Part shown: positions 21,254-31,494 of the stretch, in pieces
How positions within the stretch are numbered: position 1 is the stretch's first letter
How the letters are laid out: each line of letters starts with the position of its first letter
Source: Oopsacas minuta
Taxonomy: Eukaryota; Porifera; Hexactinellida; Lyssacinosida; Leucopsacidae
DNA: 64,000 nucleotides
Direction: 5' to 3'
NCBI GenBank assembly: GCA_024704765.1
Contig: JAKMXF010000055.1
Coordinates: 263,630-327,629, forward strand
Made by a program: the position numbers and the translations under genes
Notes under the pieces: generated by a model
What the model was told of the DNA's origin: nothing
Seen by the model: the letters and a program-made list of their open reading frames with translations, nothing else
The model's database searches: none

Positions 21254-23150
21254 TAATCCGATTTGACTTTGCCATTTTGCCTAGTTGATGTTATGATTTC
21301 AATTTATTATACATCTGTTGAGTTAAAATATAGTTAGGCAAGCTTATTTATAATACTATTAAGTTTGGTGCTAGAGTGTCTGCCACGGTTTATAAAATAC
21401 CAGTCATTCATTATCGAAATGTTAATCAATATTCATAGGATATTAGAATGTCCGCCAATTATTGGGCCACGAATTGTATTATTTGTATATCAATAATTTA
21501 TGGTATATTGGGTGAATATTTATTATTAATTAATACAATCCTGTGAAAATTATTAATGTTTTTGGGAAGATAAAGTAAACAAATTATCTAATCTCGTAAT
21601 ATACATCGAGACCTTCTCTAAACACCGCACAGAGATAACGCAGTAGGCTGATTCCGAATTTCACATTGCAAGTTTCTCATACATTGATAGATACAATATC
21701 TAACAATTTTGGGTAATAATGCCATATATTTACTCAATTCGAGGTGCTAAGTACTGAGCATAGGCGGCCACGTGATTTTTGCAAGCCGCGGAATAGCGAG
21801 GGTCTACTGATCAAAGTTATTTGAAGTAAAAGCATATTGGGGTATAAATAATTATACGTATACGAAAGGTTAATCTTGTGATGAATCATGTGTATATAAA
21901 GAATATGTCAAAATTAGTACTATCCATTGAAACGAAATTGCTGGCATCGTTTTGGTATCTACGTTATAAAAGGTCTGAAATGTAAAAAGGGGCTACTTTG
22001 GTCCATAGGGTTGACTTTAGCCCAAATATTGAGGTTTTCTTGAAATATCGTATGAGCCGTTATTCGATTTCAAAATGACCAAGCATATTTTAAAATTTGA
22101 TGAAAATAATGCCTTGTCATTTTAAAGCAGTGGCGGCGCTAGGCTGACGCCCCTGATAGGGCTCATAAGGGCTGAGTTTATCTTTATAGGCTGACTTAAC
22201 TAGCTAACCTGTTTTTAATAACCATCTTAACTGAATACTGTTGGGGAAATGTGTAATTTTATGACGTCAAAAAGGTGCTAAAATCTCGATTTGGTGAGGG
22301 AATTGGTTAAAACGAAGTGGGAAAAGTTTCTAATATGTATCCTTATATCATCAAATCTAGATAATAGGATTATGGGATCAATAATTATTCAGGGAAATAT
22401 TTAATATCAGAGCGGGCTTCGCTAGCTCCCGCTGCGAACCTCGTTAGCCCGAACAAATTCACTAATCCTAACTAAATATTTTTCAATTGGGACACTGCTG
22501 TCCGGATTGCGAGGATGTACTGTGGTTTGGTTCTAATCAGGGGCGTACCCAGGGGGGCGAAACTCTCTAGGGGTGCCTCTCTTAGGGTGCTGCACTTTAG
22601 ATTTATCTCAACCCCTCGCTTTCTTATTTACGTACAATTAATTAATTACCCTTAACTAGATGTCTACCTAACCTCATTGAAGGTTAGCTAGATTTGTACT
22701 GCTTTGTTTTCATGTAGTTTTGGTGATTGTTGAACTGCTGAATTGTTCCTAATTTACCTTGGAGTTGCAACTTCAAATCTAGTATATCCAAATTTAGTCA
22801 GGAGTGTGAAGTGGCTTTGTATTCGACCCAGCACACTTCAGATCAATTTTTAATAAGCTTCCCTGTCATCTGATATACCAAATTTGGTAGTAAACGAAAG
22901 AGAAGACAACAAGGTTTCATTACATGTGAAAGGTATTTGAAAATAATAATTTTTTCACAAATTTTTCATAAAATCATTTCAAGCACACTTGAAATCTATT
23001 TTTTAATACACTTCCCGTCATCCATCTACTAAATTATGTATTGTTTTAATCAAAGAATAGTTTTCGGCACATTGCGGCCACCATAATGGAGTATCGGGAT
23101 CCAATAACATCTACCTCAGTTTAGCGTCCACCTGCATATACAACCATAGT
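21254..23150. other. Intergenic, transposon termini only
   Basis: No coding gene is supported. A pogo-like terminus, GCGGAATAGCGAGGGTCTAC at 21788-21810, and hAT-like starts at 22130 (CAGTGGCGGCGCTAGG) and 22541 (CAGGGGCGTACCCAGG) are visible without convincing partners. Three diverged phrases around AGCACACTTGAAATC and ACACTTCCCGTCATC (22840, 22980 and, inverted, 24340-24400) point to another old repeat. Confidence 0.5.
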
Positions 23151-24130
23151 AATCATAGTCTAGAGAAAATTTGGACTAGGGACAGCTATATATAACAAGG
23201 AATTTTATACGGAATCCTATTATTTCCTGTAGTATCAAAATGGTACACTTTTGCCCTACTAAATGTATTAGTGATATTTAACCATACACACAATCAATAT
23301 CTAAAAATATTTTCAGGACGAAGTGACGTCACCAGATTGCTTACAAGACAATTTTGTTACCAAAAATGTCCCCTTTGGAAGCTCTGTAAAGAGTCTATTA
23401 TTGCACATTATATTACGAAATTTTACCATGGGATTTCGGCCATCATTTTTTGTTCCTTACTGGCGCTAAAATGTCTATAGCGGCCACATGTATATACGGC
23501 CACTTTTGGCCAGTCCCTTCGGTGGTCGTTATAGACAAGTTTGACTGTAGTATATACCCGACTTCTCATACCCTGATAATATATTTTGATATGATATCTC
23601 CAAAGAATTTTGCGCAGACATCAATAATACCATATATGGTCCTTTTCAAGATTGCGTCATAATCATTAGAGAAATCATATCAAAATGTATTAACAGTGTA
23701 TGGGCATTCGGGTATATGCTATTTGATGCAAGATGATTTGGCCATAGCATTGAAGGTTATCAAGTTATATCACTCTGAAATTGGCGAACTCTATCATGAC
23801 AAATTTTTGATATTTGTATGAAAACATCCTAAAATCCCATGGCAAATTTTGTAATAAATAAGCAATAATAATCTCTTTACTGAGCTTCCAGATATGGCAT
23901 TTTTGTAATAAAATTGTCTAAAAAGCAATCTGGTGACGTCATTTCGTACTGAAAATTGGATTGCGTGTATAGTTAAATATCACTAAGACATTTAGTCAGG
24001 CAAAAGTGTACCATTTTGATACTAAAGGAAATAATAGGATTTCCTATATAAATTAGTGCAATATATCGCTCCAAATTTTCAATGGACTTTCATTGCCTTA
24101 GGCTTAGTGTATAGAATGCTATGATTCAAT
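23150..24130. mobile_element. Palindromic non-autonomous element, copy 1
   Basis: Long opposed arms pair across the element. The phrase CCTATTATTTCCTGTAGTAT at about 23216 is mirrored near 24010-24045, and GACGAAGTGACGTCACCAGA at about 23318 is mirrored near 23930-23955. The centre carries CCCTGATAATATATTTTGAT in opposite copies, the same core as at 40080-40230 and 60630-60780. The right end GTGTATAGAATGCTATG matches the ends of the copy at 37943-40863. Arm boundaries are approximate. No coding capacity was seen. Confidence 0.65.
23474..23549. repeat. 75-bp dispersed repeat (TCTATAGCGGCCAC...TGACTGTA)
   Basis: The segment begins TCTATAGCGGCCAC and ends GACAAGTTTGACTGTA. A second copy lies at 62164-62238, with the shared phrases TATAGCGGCCACNTATATA and GGCCGTTATA. 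The CTGTA end resembles a pogo/Tc1-type terminus, so this may be the end of a transposon inserted in the palindromic element. Confidence 0.55.
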
Positions 24131-24938
24131 CATCTTTAATAAGTTCAAAATAACAAAAGAAATAATACAAATCATACTTTACAAGTTTTCAATTAAGTAT
24201 AAGAAAAATTCATAAGTAATATAATTTGTTGTAAAGTTGATTTTTAGAATTGTTGATATGGTTATTGATTATAAGTATAATATTGAGTAAAAATCACATG
24301 TCCTGAAATTTCGTTGTCTGCTCTTACGAATAATACCATGGATGACGGTCGGTTGATGGGAAGTGTATCAAAAATTTATTTCGAGCGTACTTCACACTCG
24401 TAATTTAGTCTGGGTGGGTAGATTGGGGGTAATACCGATTGAATAATAGTAGTGAAGAACATATTCCGATTCTACCATTGTTGCATATTAGAATGCTATA
24501 ATGGATGCTAAACACAGTTTTCCAAAATCAGATAAAATGTCATTAACCCAATCTATGGTACATTGAATGTCATAGTGATTAATTATAGTCTTGCCTTCCG
24601 TGAATTTGTCGTTTTTGCTGCAATTTCTGGAACTTCATTCCTGCAAAAGGCGAGGGATTCCTGTATATACCAAGGTTGAAACCGATCGAACCGAATATCA
24701 GGGTTCATATAGTTGCTTGACCGAATAATGCTATTCGCTTGGCAACCAAATATTGAACTATTCGCGAAATATTATTCGGTTGCAACCTTGGTATATACGT
24801 ACTTACAGCTGACACCACATCCCTGGTACTTTACTGTGCCCGGGATATATAATACAAGAATCTCATAATCAACTTTCCACAAATCACCTTTATTTGATTT
24901 AGATTAATATACATTTAGCGGTCTATACTTTACCAAAC

Positions 24939-25886
24939 ATGTTCAAGAATTCGATAAGAAGAAAGAAAAAATTCAATTTTCAGGTGAAGCTAACAATTGA
25001 AGAATTACTCTCCATACCATTCCTATCGAGTTTAATCTATGTTAAAGTCAAGCTTTTATCTTCCCTTTCTGCATTTAGTTACCAAACAAAGAAATATGAG
25101 GTGTCAAATCATACAGTACGTATTTATGAACATTTATCATTTGACTCTAAAACATTAGCCAAATCTGATGGAGTTATTCAACCACTTTTGTTACATATAT
25201 CTATCCGTCGTGAAATGATGGGCGGTAAATCTTATGAGAAACTTGGGTATGTAAATATCGACCTTACTCAGTATGCTGGTTCTGGAATTTCATCTCAACA
25301 TTACTTATTGCAAAATTCACATTCTCGCAGTATCAATTCCATTCTCAAAGTAAGAATCTTTCTCCAACAAATCAGTGGTGATCCTTGTTATAAAGTTTGT
25401 GTGCCTAAACCCTTACCAGTTCCGCGAACTATAGAAGATAATTCAGTAATTAGTTGGGATATATTTAGCCCCACCTCTATTACAGACTCAAGCCAACCTT
25501 TTCAGCTCAACAACACATATAATTCCATTATTCCAGAACATCAAACTAATTTGAATTCTGGAATACAAAGCGCAGATGAGCCAACACTAAGTTCAAAGGA
25601 TTCAAATATTTCTACTTTTCCTATTAAAATTCAATACCCTATCATACATTCTGAATTTGACACTATACCTATTCGAACCAAGCGTTTATCAACTATCGAT
25701 CATCCTTCTGAAAGAGTTTATTTATCTAGAATAAGTGCTGAAAACGTGGTAGAGCAAATCTTCAGTAGAGAAACCCCCCAATATATGACCTGCTCTCCTC
25801 AATATGTTTCTAAGTGCTTGCTAAATCTCGACAAAACAGGTACACTCACTCTTATCAGTACTAAAAATGAAAGTATATTGAGTTAA
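24939..25886 (+). CDS. FAM102: FAM102/EEIG1-like protein (NT-C2 domain), intronless
   Basis: The frame encodes 315 residues. Residues about 8-150 form an NT-C2 domain. It starts RKKKFNFQVKLTIEELLSIP, continues with GGKSYEKLGYVNIDLTQYAG (95-114), and ends with NSILKVRIFLQQISGDPCYK, all diagnostic of FAM102A/B (EEIG1/2). NT-C2 domains bind membranes or membrane-linked partners; vertebrate FAM102A acts in estrogen-responsive and osteoclast signalling. A second conserved short block, YLSRISAENVVEQIFSRE (261-278), matches the family's C-terminal motif. The middle is Ser/Asn-rich and probably disordered. Vertebrate homologues have several exons; this copy has none, so it is either intron-poor by nature or a retrocopy. 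No stops occur. A TATATAAT at about 24847 could be a promoter element. Confidence 0.9.
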   Translation: MFKNSIRRKKKFNFQVKLTIEELLSIPFLSSLIYVKVKLLSSLSAFSYQTKKYEVSNHTVRIYEHLSFDSKTLAKSDGVIQPLLLHISIRREMMGGKSYEKLGYVNIDLTQYAGSGISSQHYLLQNSHSRSINSILKVRIFLQQISGDPCYKVCVPKPLPVPRTIEDNSVISWDIFSPTSITDSSQPFQLNNTYNSIIPEHQTNLNSGIQSADEPTLSSKDSNISTFPIKIQYPIIHSEFDTIPIRTKRLSTIDHPSERVYLSRISAENVVEQIFSRETPQYMTCSPQYVSKCLLNLDKTGTLTLISTKNESILS

Positions 25887-27323
25887 TGCCTTTAATGTTT
25901 TATTACAAACTTACAGATTATTCAGATTATTGTATTGTAAAAATTCTATATATTCCTGCCTTTACAACTATTATTATTATTAGATGAAACTAGTGACTTT
26001 ACTATTGTTAATTGAATGTGGTGGGAACATTTATCTATGATTAAAGTTTAAACAAGTTTATCCGTTAAAGTGGATGTCGGTATAAACACCCGCTATAAGA
26101 ACATGCTGGAATTAAGCACTGTTCTATGAGAACCGATTCTCATTTATTCCTATATATTATGCCGGTTATAAAGACATGTATTGCTACTCCTTATAACCGG
26201 CATCCACTGTATATATGCAAACATTCATAACCGAGAAGTTATCAACAAAATTTAGTTTATTAAAGCATGGCCTACTATACATAAGGCCTCGCAACTTCTT
26301 TAGGATTTTAAGCTAGGGATGAACGTATTGACCGAAGTATCTGCATGTAGTTTCTATATTTTAGAACTGCCTCATTTTTGCCCGAATAAATGTATTACAT
26401 ATATGTATAACAACAAATATAAGGCATTATACGCTAAAAAGTTTCCGGAATGTTGCAAAATATACATGTCTATTAAGCATTTATTTGTTAAATTATGTCA
26501 TTCTTTGATGCCTTGAAGAAGGTTAATATCGTATCTATCATTTCCAAGTGAATCTATCAAATGATTTATAGATACTTTTATACTAAATATCGAAAAACTT
26601 GAATACAAAAGTTGGCTTACAGTAGATACCATGGATCATTCATTTTATGAAAGTTCAATTACAACTCTATATTCATTAAAATTATTTTAAAATCAGGATA
26701 GCCAATTTGTAGTAAATTTCTCACTCCCCATATCCTTGTTATCCTTTTGATGTAATATCTCTACACATCTTGCGTGATGTTAAAAATGACCATATATGGG
26801 TACGTACATAGACGTCCTTATTATTTTTGTTTACTATATACAAATACTTCGGTCGACATGTACATCCCTAGTTCAAAATCATAAAGGAATTCTGAGGCCT
26901 TACCGCCCTTACGCTATAATTAAAGCTATTTATGTGTACACAATAAAAATTCAAATAGCTAATCAATCTCAGGCTGGACAGTTTCTAAAGAGCAGAGAGT
27001 TAAAGGCGCGCTCATATTTAAGGAGCAGGACCTGGAGTGGCGCTCCATTTTTGAAGGAGCGCGGTCCTATTTAATTACAAAAAATTTACAAAATTCATTG
27101 TTATTCTTCATAAAAGTCAGTATTCTTGTTATAAAAAGTGGATGCTGCGACACATTGTATAATTCACAATTTATTGGAATGGTTTGATATATCGAATATG
27201 CTAAATCTAATTTACACACATTTGAATTAATCATTTGTAAATGTATTTGTTGTTTTTATCAATATAAACAAATAATCGAAGTCTCAAAATAGGAGATTTT
27301 GACATTTTTAGACTTGTATATAT
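25887..27323. other. Intergenic, small elements only
   Basis: No gene is supported between the FAM102 gene and the 2.9-kb transposon. It holds a miniature element at 26068-26209 and AT-rich sequence. Short phrases around 27000-27070 (CTCATATTTAAGGAGCAGGA and GGAGCGCGGTCC) are repetitive. Confidence 0.55.
26068..26209. mobile_element. 142-bp TA-flanked miniature element
   Basis: The end AAGTGGATGTCGGTATAA is mirrored by TTATAACCGGCATCCACTG, with TA directly outside both ends (26066-26067 and 26210-26211). The TA target and CAGTGGATGCC-like end suit a pogo/Tc1-mariner miniature element. Confidence 0.75.
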
Positions 27324-27740
27324 CACGGGTACCTGAAAAATATTATGGCAAAAAAATGAGGTCGTTGAGATTTTTTCACTTTCTTGTACAGAATTTTATG
27401 AGGAATCCGAATATACACTCCAAAAAGTTTTCCTACCATTAAATTCTTTTTACAGATTATACAAAAATTTATGAAATCAAAAAAATTCTGGCTAAAATAA
27501 TTTTGACATATCCCCATTTTTAATATATTATCGTGATTCTTCCCTGATATACTTCTTTCTAGAATTCAATTTAATTACTAGTTACCTAATAGAATTGATG
27601 TTTTTAACAAATTCCTATCCAAAATGTCATTACCATGGCAACAAAATGAAACGTAGGAATTTACGCAACAGTTTTCAATCTAGCTAAGTAGTACTTGTAT
27701 GATATTACATTTAGGATATATACGTGTAATTATTGATGCT
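27324..27740 (+). repeat. Left terminal inverted repeat of the 2.9-kb transposon
   Basis: This pairs with 29812-30225 on the other strand. Matching blocks include GAGTGTATATTCGGATTCC in reverse, GGATAGGAATTTGTT in reverse, and CCATGGCAACAAAATGAAAC. Differences are mainly single bases and a few small gaps. Confidence 0.85.
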
Positions 27741-27805
27741 TAACCTTAACTTAACCAATTATTTTTATTCCTAATATAATGTAGAACATGACCTAGCTTA
27801 CCATA

Positions 27806-29796
27806 CTATGATTTATTTATGAAATTGACGAAGTTTACATCTGATACTGTGTTTAATAAGCACTTTGGAAATTTTTCATTTTCCTCTTGACATTTATATC
27901 TTGCCTCCCAAACTCTACCAAATCTAGAATGGGCAGATTCAAATGCTTGTTCTGAAACTGATCCCAAACCCATTCCATCTGGAAGATAATTCGTGATAAA
28001 CGGAATTAGGTGCCTACATAGAACATGAACTTTGTAGAACAAGAAAGTCCTGATTGTTTAAATGATTGTTCAAATTGATATACTGCAATTTTGAAATCTC
28101 CCTTTATGTGTTTCCCGAAGCAAGAATCAAGAACATCCCTGAATTTTACAAGCGTGATATAAGACGAATTACTCTTTGGAAACCCCGAGTTCCAATACCT
28201 CCTTTGTGATTTTCCTCATTGCATTACCTTCAAATGCTCCTCCATGGTAAGCACTTCTATGAATATTCAGTTTTTTTAGTATTGCTTCATGGTGTTCTTT
28301 TTCGTCCTCAGACATTATGATGAGGATGGCATCGTATAACTTCTGTCCTATCCCAAGTAACAGATGTAACTTGGGAAGATTAAACATTTGCATGAAATCT
28401 ACCAGCCATACATTTAGTGCTTGGCGATCCTCAATACAATCGCAGTCAATTGCATGATTCTTAGAATCTCCCTGATACATATCTTGAAGATTTTGAAACA
28501 TCTCTAGATGGTGAGCAGATGATCGTTCTTCCCACTGAACACTGTCTAAACCCCTTCTATTGTCCCAAGTACACCATATACAAGGGTGACGCCCGTTCAT
28601 TATTCCCAAGCAATAACTAGCAGCTTTCAAATCTACCGTAAATGAAACGTTGTATTTTTCCATCAGCCGTTTTATCTGGTAATCTTGAAGCATAACGGAG
28701 AAGTTATAATTACACTCAGGGGCACTCGTAACCCATAGATAAACCAGGTTATCGACAGAATTATCATTCTGTAGACACATAAGTAGTTTAGTGAAACCAC
28801 GACCAAAGTCTAATCCAAGCTTGAAATGAAGATCTTGTACCGATATTTCTCCGCTGATATTAAAGATCTTTTCTATCAGGGCATCGATATTGCAACATCT
28901 CACTATCCAGGAGTTCCTATATTCTGACTTGTATTTCTCTTTACTATAGTCCAGCTCAATCTGGATGCATTCGAATATTTCGTCGCACAACAAATGTCGT
29001 TCTCTATAGTAGCTATCCATTGATGGACATGGTACTCCAACATCTCTAATAATTCGAGTTACTACCTTTAACTGCTTATTAGACAATGACATTCCTGAAC
29101 ACTTCAAATTCGCAATGTGAGAGAAATCCATTTTTGGTAATTTGCTGGACGTTCGTCAGTACTGGAAGAGGAGACATAAAGATGAAACGGATTCCCACCT
29201 GAAGTTTTAGGCAACTGAATTGAAGATTTGTTGTGGCTACATTCATGTAATCTTTGGTATACATTATCACCAACGAATGTATCAATAGCGTTATGGTGTT
29301 CCAACATATTATGTGCGTTGGTAATCAATGTCTTTTTCAAACAGATATGACTAACACGACTCGCACATTTGTTGCATATCTTGTTCATCTTTTGAGGTGA
29401 ATTGATTGTTGGTCTTCCTGGCTTTATATGGATTATCGAAGATGAAGCTTGATTCTTGCGACCGAACCTTGAAGTCTCGGCACACATTGAACATAAGTTC
29501 CCAATGCGGCAGGTGTTTAAGCGCGTGTTACGAATTATGGGCCAATCATATCGTGCGGGTGTTTTCCTCGTCGTATCCCCTGAAGACAGAGTGAACAAGT
29601 AGAGCTTACAAGTATTACACACGATATAAGGGCGATTATCTTCTAAAATATTGATTGGTTCCAAATATTGGTTGTATAATTCACCTAACTTAGTGTCCTT
29701 TAGGTGATTATTCCTCAAAACAATTTTGCCAACTTTCGAACAACACCAGCGACAAATTCTAGTTTTTGCATGTTCATGTTTCGTTTCTTCACTCAT
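27806..29796 (-). pseudogene. RAG1/Transib/Chapaev-like DDE transposase, frameshifted
   Basis: Three main frames on the minus strand read in order. Frame 29104-29796 has Cys pairs (ICRWCC, IVCNTCKLYLF, LCSMC, ICNKC) that look like zinc binding. Frame 28169-29131 has LGLDFGRGFTKLLMCLQN (first Asp), FTVDLKAASYCLGI (second Asp), HPCIWCTW, LPKLHLLLGIGQKLYDAI and YHGGAFEGNAMRKI. Frame 27806-28042 has KVHVLCRHLIPFI and GLGSVSEQAFESAHSRFGRVW, where the Glu in SEQAFES parallels the catalytic Glu of RAG1 and Transib. A further block, FRDVLDSCFGKHIKGDF, lies in the third frame at about 28050-28140. One-base slips near 29125, 28175 and 28035 inactivate the copy, unless these are small introns. DDE transposon is firm; the exact superfamily is inferred. 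Confidence 0.72.
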
Positions 29797-29811
29797 TTGC
29801 TTTAACTGAAT

Positions 29812-30225
29812 TAATCATCAATTACACGTATATATCCTAAATGTAATAACTTACAAGTACTACCTAGCTCGATTGAAAACTATTGCGTAAATTCCTACGT
29901 TTCATTTTGTTGCCATGGTAATGACATTTTGGATAGGAATTTGTTAAAAACATCAATTCTATTAGGTAACTAGTAATTAAATTGAATTCTAGAAAGAAAT
30001 ATATCAGGGAAGAATCACGATAATATATTAAAAATGGGGATATGTCAAAATTATTTTAGCCAAAATTTTTTTGATTTCATAAATTTTTGTATAATCTGTA
30101 AAAAGAATTTATGGTAGGAAAATTTTTTGGAGTGTATATTCGGATTCCTCATAAAATTCTGTACAAGAAAGTGAAAAAATCTCAACGACCTCATTTTTTG
30201 TCATAATGTGTTTCAGTTACCCGTG
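29812..30225 (-). repeat. Right terminal inverted repeat of the 2.9-kb transposon
   Basis: This is the complement of 27324-27740. The inner edge (ATCATCAATTACACG) lies only about 15-30 bp upstream of the transposase start at 29796, so the repeat probably contains its promoter. Confidence 0.85.
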
Positions 30226-30852
30226 ATATCATATACTTATCAGGTATTATATACATTGGGCAACTAAGCCTAGAATTCTCATTAACAATTCGAGAACTAC
30301 TGTTTTGATGCAAAATGTTTATTGCAGAAATCAGCCCAATAGAAGTTATGTCACCAATAATTGTAGATTGTACATAATACGTATTTTACAATACCTATTA
30401 TGCGTAATACGTCTTCATAGAATGATTTATTAAACAACTTAACCACTGAGTATACTGATAGTTACTGATAATTTTGATAGAAAAATATTCATCATTAGTT
30501 TCATATTTTGTTCGAATTGTCTTTATTTTGGCATGTAACGCTATAAATGGTCCGGGTGCCATTAAAATTGATTAAATCCTTGAATGCGCTACTAAGCCAA
30601 TACGAAATAATATCCATCCTGTTATAGGATGTCCTTTCTCAAGTCTGACTAAAGTGATCTAGTATATTTGGATAAGTCAGAGAATACATATTTTCTTAAC
30701 GAAGCTTATAAAGTCCAGTACTTTGAACTTTTCATGTATGCAAGTCTGGCAGCTGATATTGTAACTCTTCACCCATACAATATACTACAAGTGTATTAAT
30801 AGCAATAGATCAGAATTAAAATATATTAAAGTCCTACCGATTTATTACTAAT

Positions 30853-31401
30853 ATGTATAACTATCAAGGTAATCCTCAATTGCAATACCCCTCTCAAATA
30901 AGTTCCGCTCCTCCTCCACCATATAACCCTACTGTCGTTCAATATCCGACACAACCTGTTTCAATACCATCTGTAGTACCTTATATCCCTGTAAACCAGC
31001 CTCAGGCCTATCAACAATTACAAGATGATGATATTCCAAGAAATGAAGCTAGGCAATCAAAACTATTTCCGACAAGAAGAGAGAGAGCTCATCATGTAAC
31101 AGAAATCATGGACTTTGAGCCCGTGGTAGTTGGGCCATGTCTCTGGGTGTTGATAATAACAGGATTATTCTGTTGTTTTATTCTCGGCATATTTGCATTA
31201 GTTTTTGCAGCTTTGGCTTGCTTCAAAGAGTATTCAGGACGAATTGGTACAGCAATTAGACTCGCAAAGGCTGCGCGGGTTATATCTGTCCTATCGATAA
31301 TTATGGGTATGGTGATTATCACAGTAAATCTACTGCTAGAGTTTACTGTACCTCAAGACTACTCCAAATATCTGTGGGACGGCTGGCATCAAGGAGAATA
31401 A
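30853..31401 (+). CDS. Proline-rich CD225/dispanin-family membrane protein
   Basis: The frame encodes 182 residues. Residues 1-60 are rich in Pro, Gln and Tyr (SSAPPPPYNPTVVQYP), with a PPPY motif that could bind WW domains. Two hydrophobic segments follow, about 94-123 (CLWVLIITGLFCCFILGIFA) and 143-163 (VISVLSIIMGMVIITVNLLL), joined by an amphipathic loop with AIRLAKAARV. The double Cys at 107-108 and the loop pattern match the CD225 domain shared by dispanins, PRRT proteins and interferon-induced transmembrane proteins. Members sit in plasma or endosomal membranes and affect vesicle fusion and trafficking. The start ATG is 5 nt after an in-frame-neutral AT-rich leader. A poly(A) signal lies 88 bp after the stop. 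The precise role of this member is unknown. Confidence 0.85.
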   Translation: MYNYQGNPQLQYPSQISSAPPPPYNPTVVQYPTQPVSIPSVVPYIPVNQPQAYQQLQDDDIPRNEARQSKLFPTRRERAHHVTEIMDFEPVVVGPCLWVLIITGLFCCFILGIFALVFAALACFKEYSGRIGTAIRLAKAARVISVLSIIMGMVIITVNLLLEFTVPQDYSKYLWDGWHQGE

Positions 31402-31488
31402 AAATTGGTAACGTATCTGATTTTCTCACTATAAATGAATGTAGTATATTGACTCAATAGCCAATCTAAAGAATGTATAAAAATACAG

Positions 31489-31494
31489 AATAAA
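31489..31494 (+). promoter_or_regulatory. Poly(A) signal AATAAA of the CD225-type gene
   Basis: A canonical AATAAA lies 88 bp downstream of the stop codon, in the expected position and strand for 3'-end formation. Confidence 0.65.

Larger units (their letters stand above)
27324..30225 (-). mobile_element. 2.9-kb DDE transposon with ~417-bp inverted repeats
   Basis: Long inverted repeats lie at 27324-27740 and 29812-30225. They begin CACGGGTACCTGAAAAATAT at the left and, reversed, CACGGGTAACTGAAACACAT at the right, and share long blocks such as AATGAGGTCGTTGAGATTTT. The sequence ATAT stands outside both ends, a possible 4-bp target duplication that is weak because it is AT-only. The CAC start and 4-bp target are compatible with the CMC group (Chapaev-type) or relatives of Transib. 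The transposase lies between the repeats on the minus strand, close to the inner edge of the right repeat. Confidence 0.85.

Noticed and set aside
22130-22560. A 430-bp hAT miniature element between two CAGNGGCG-type ends
   Set aside because: The two termini point the same way instead of inward, so they cannot bound one element.
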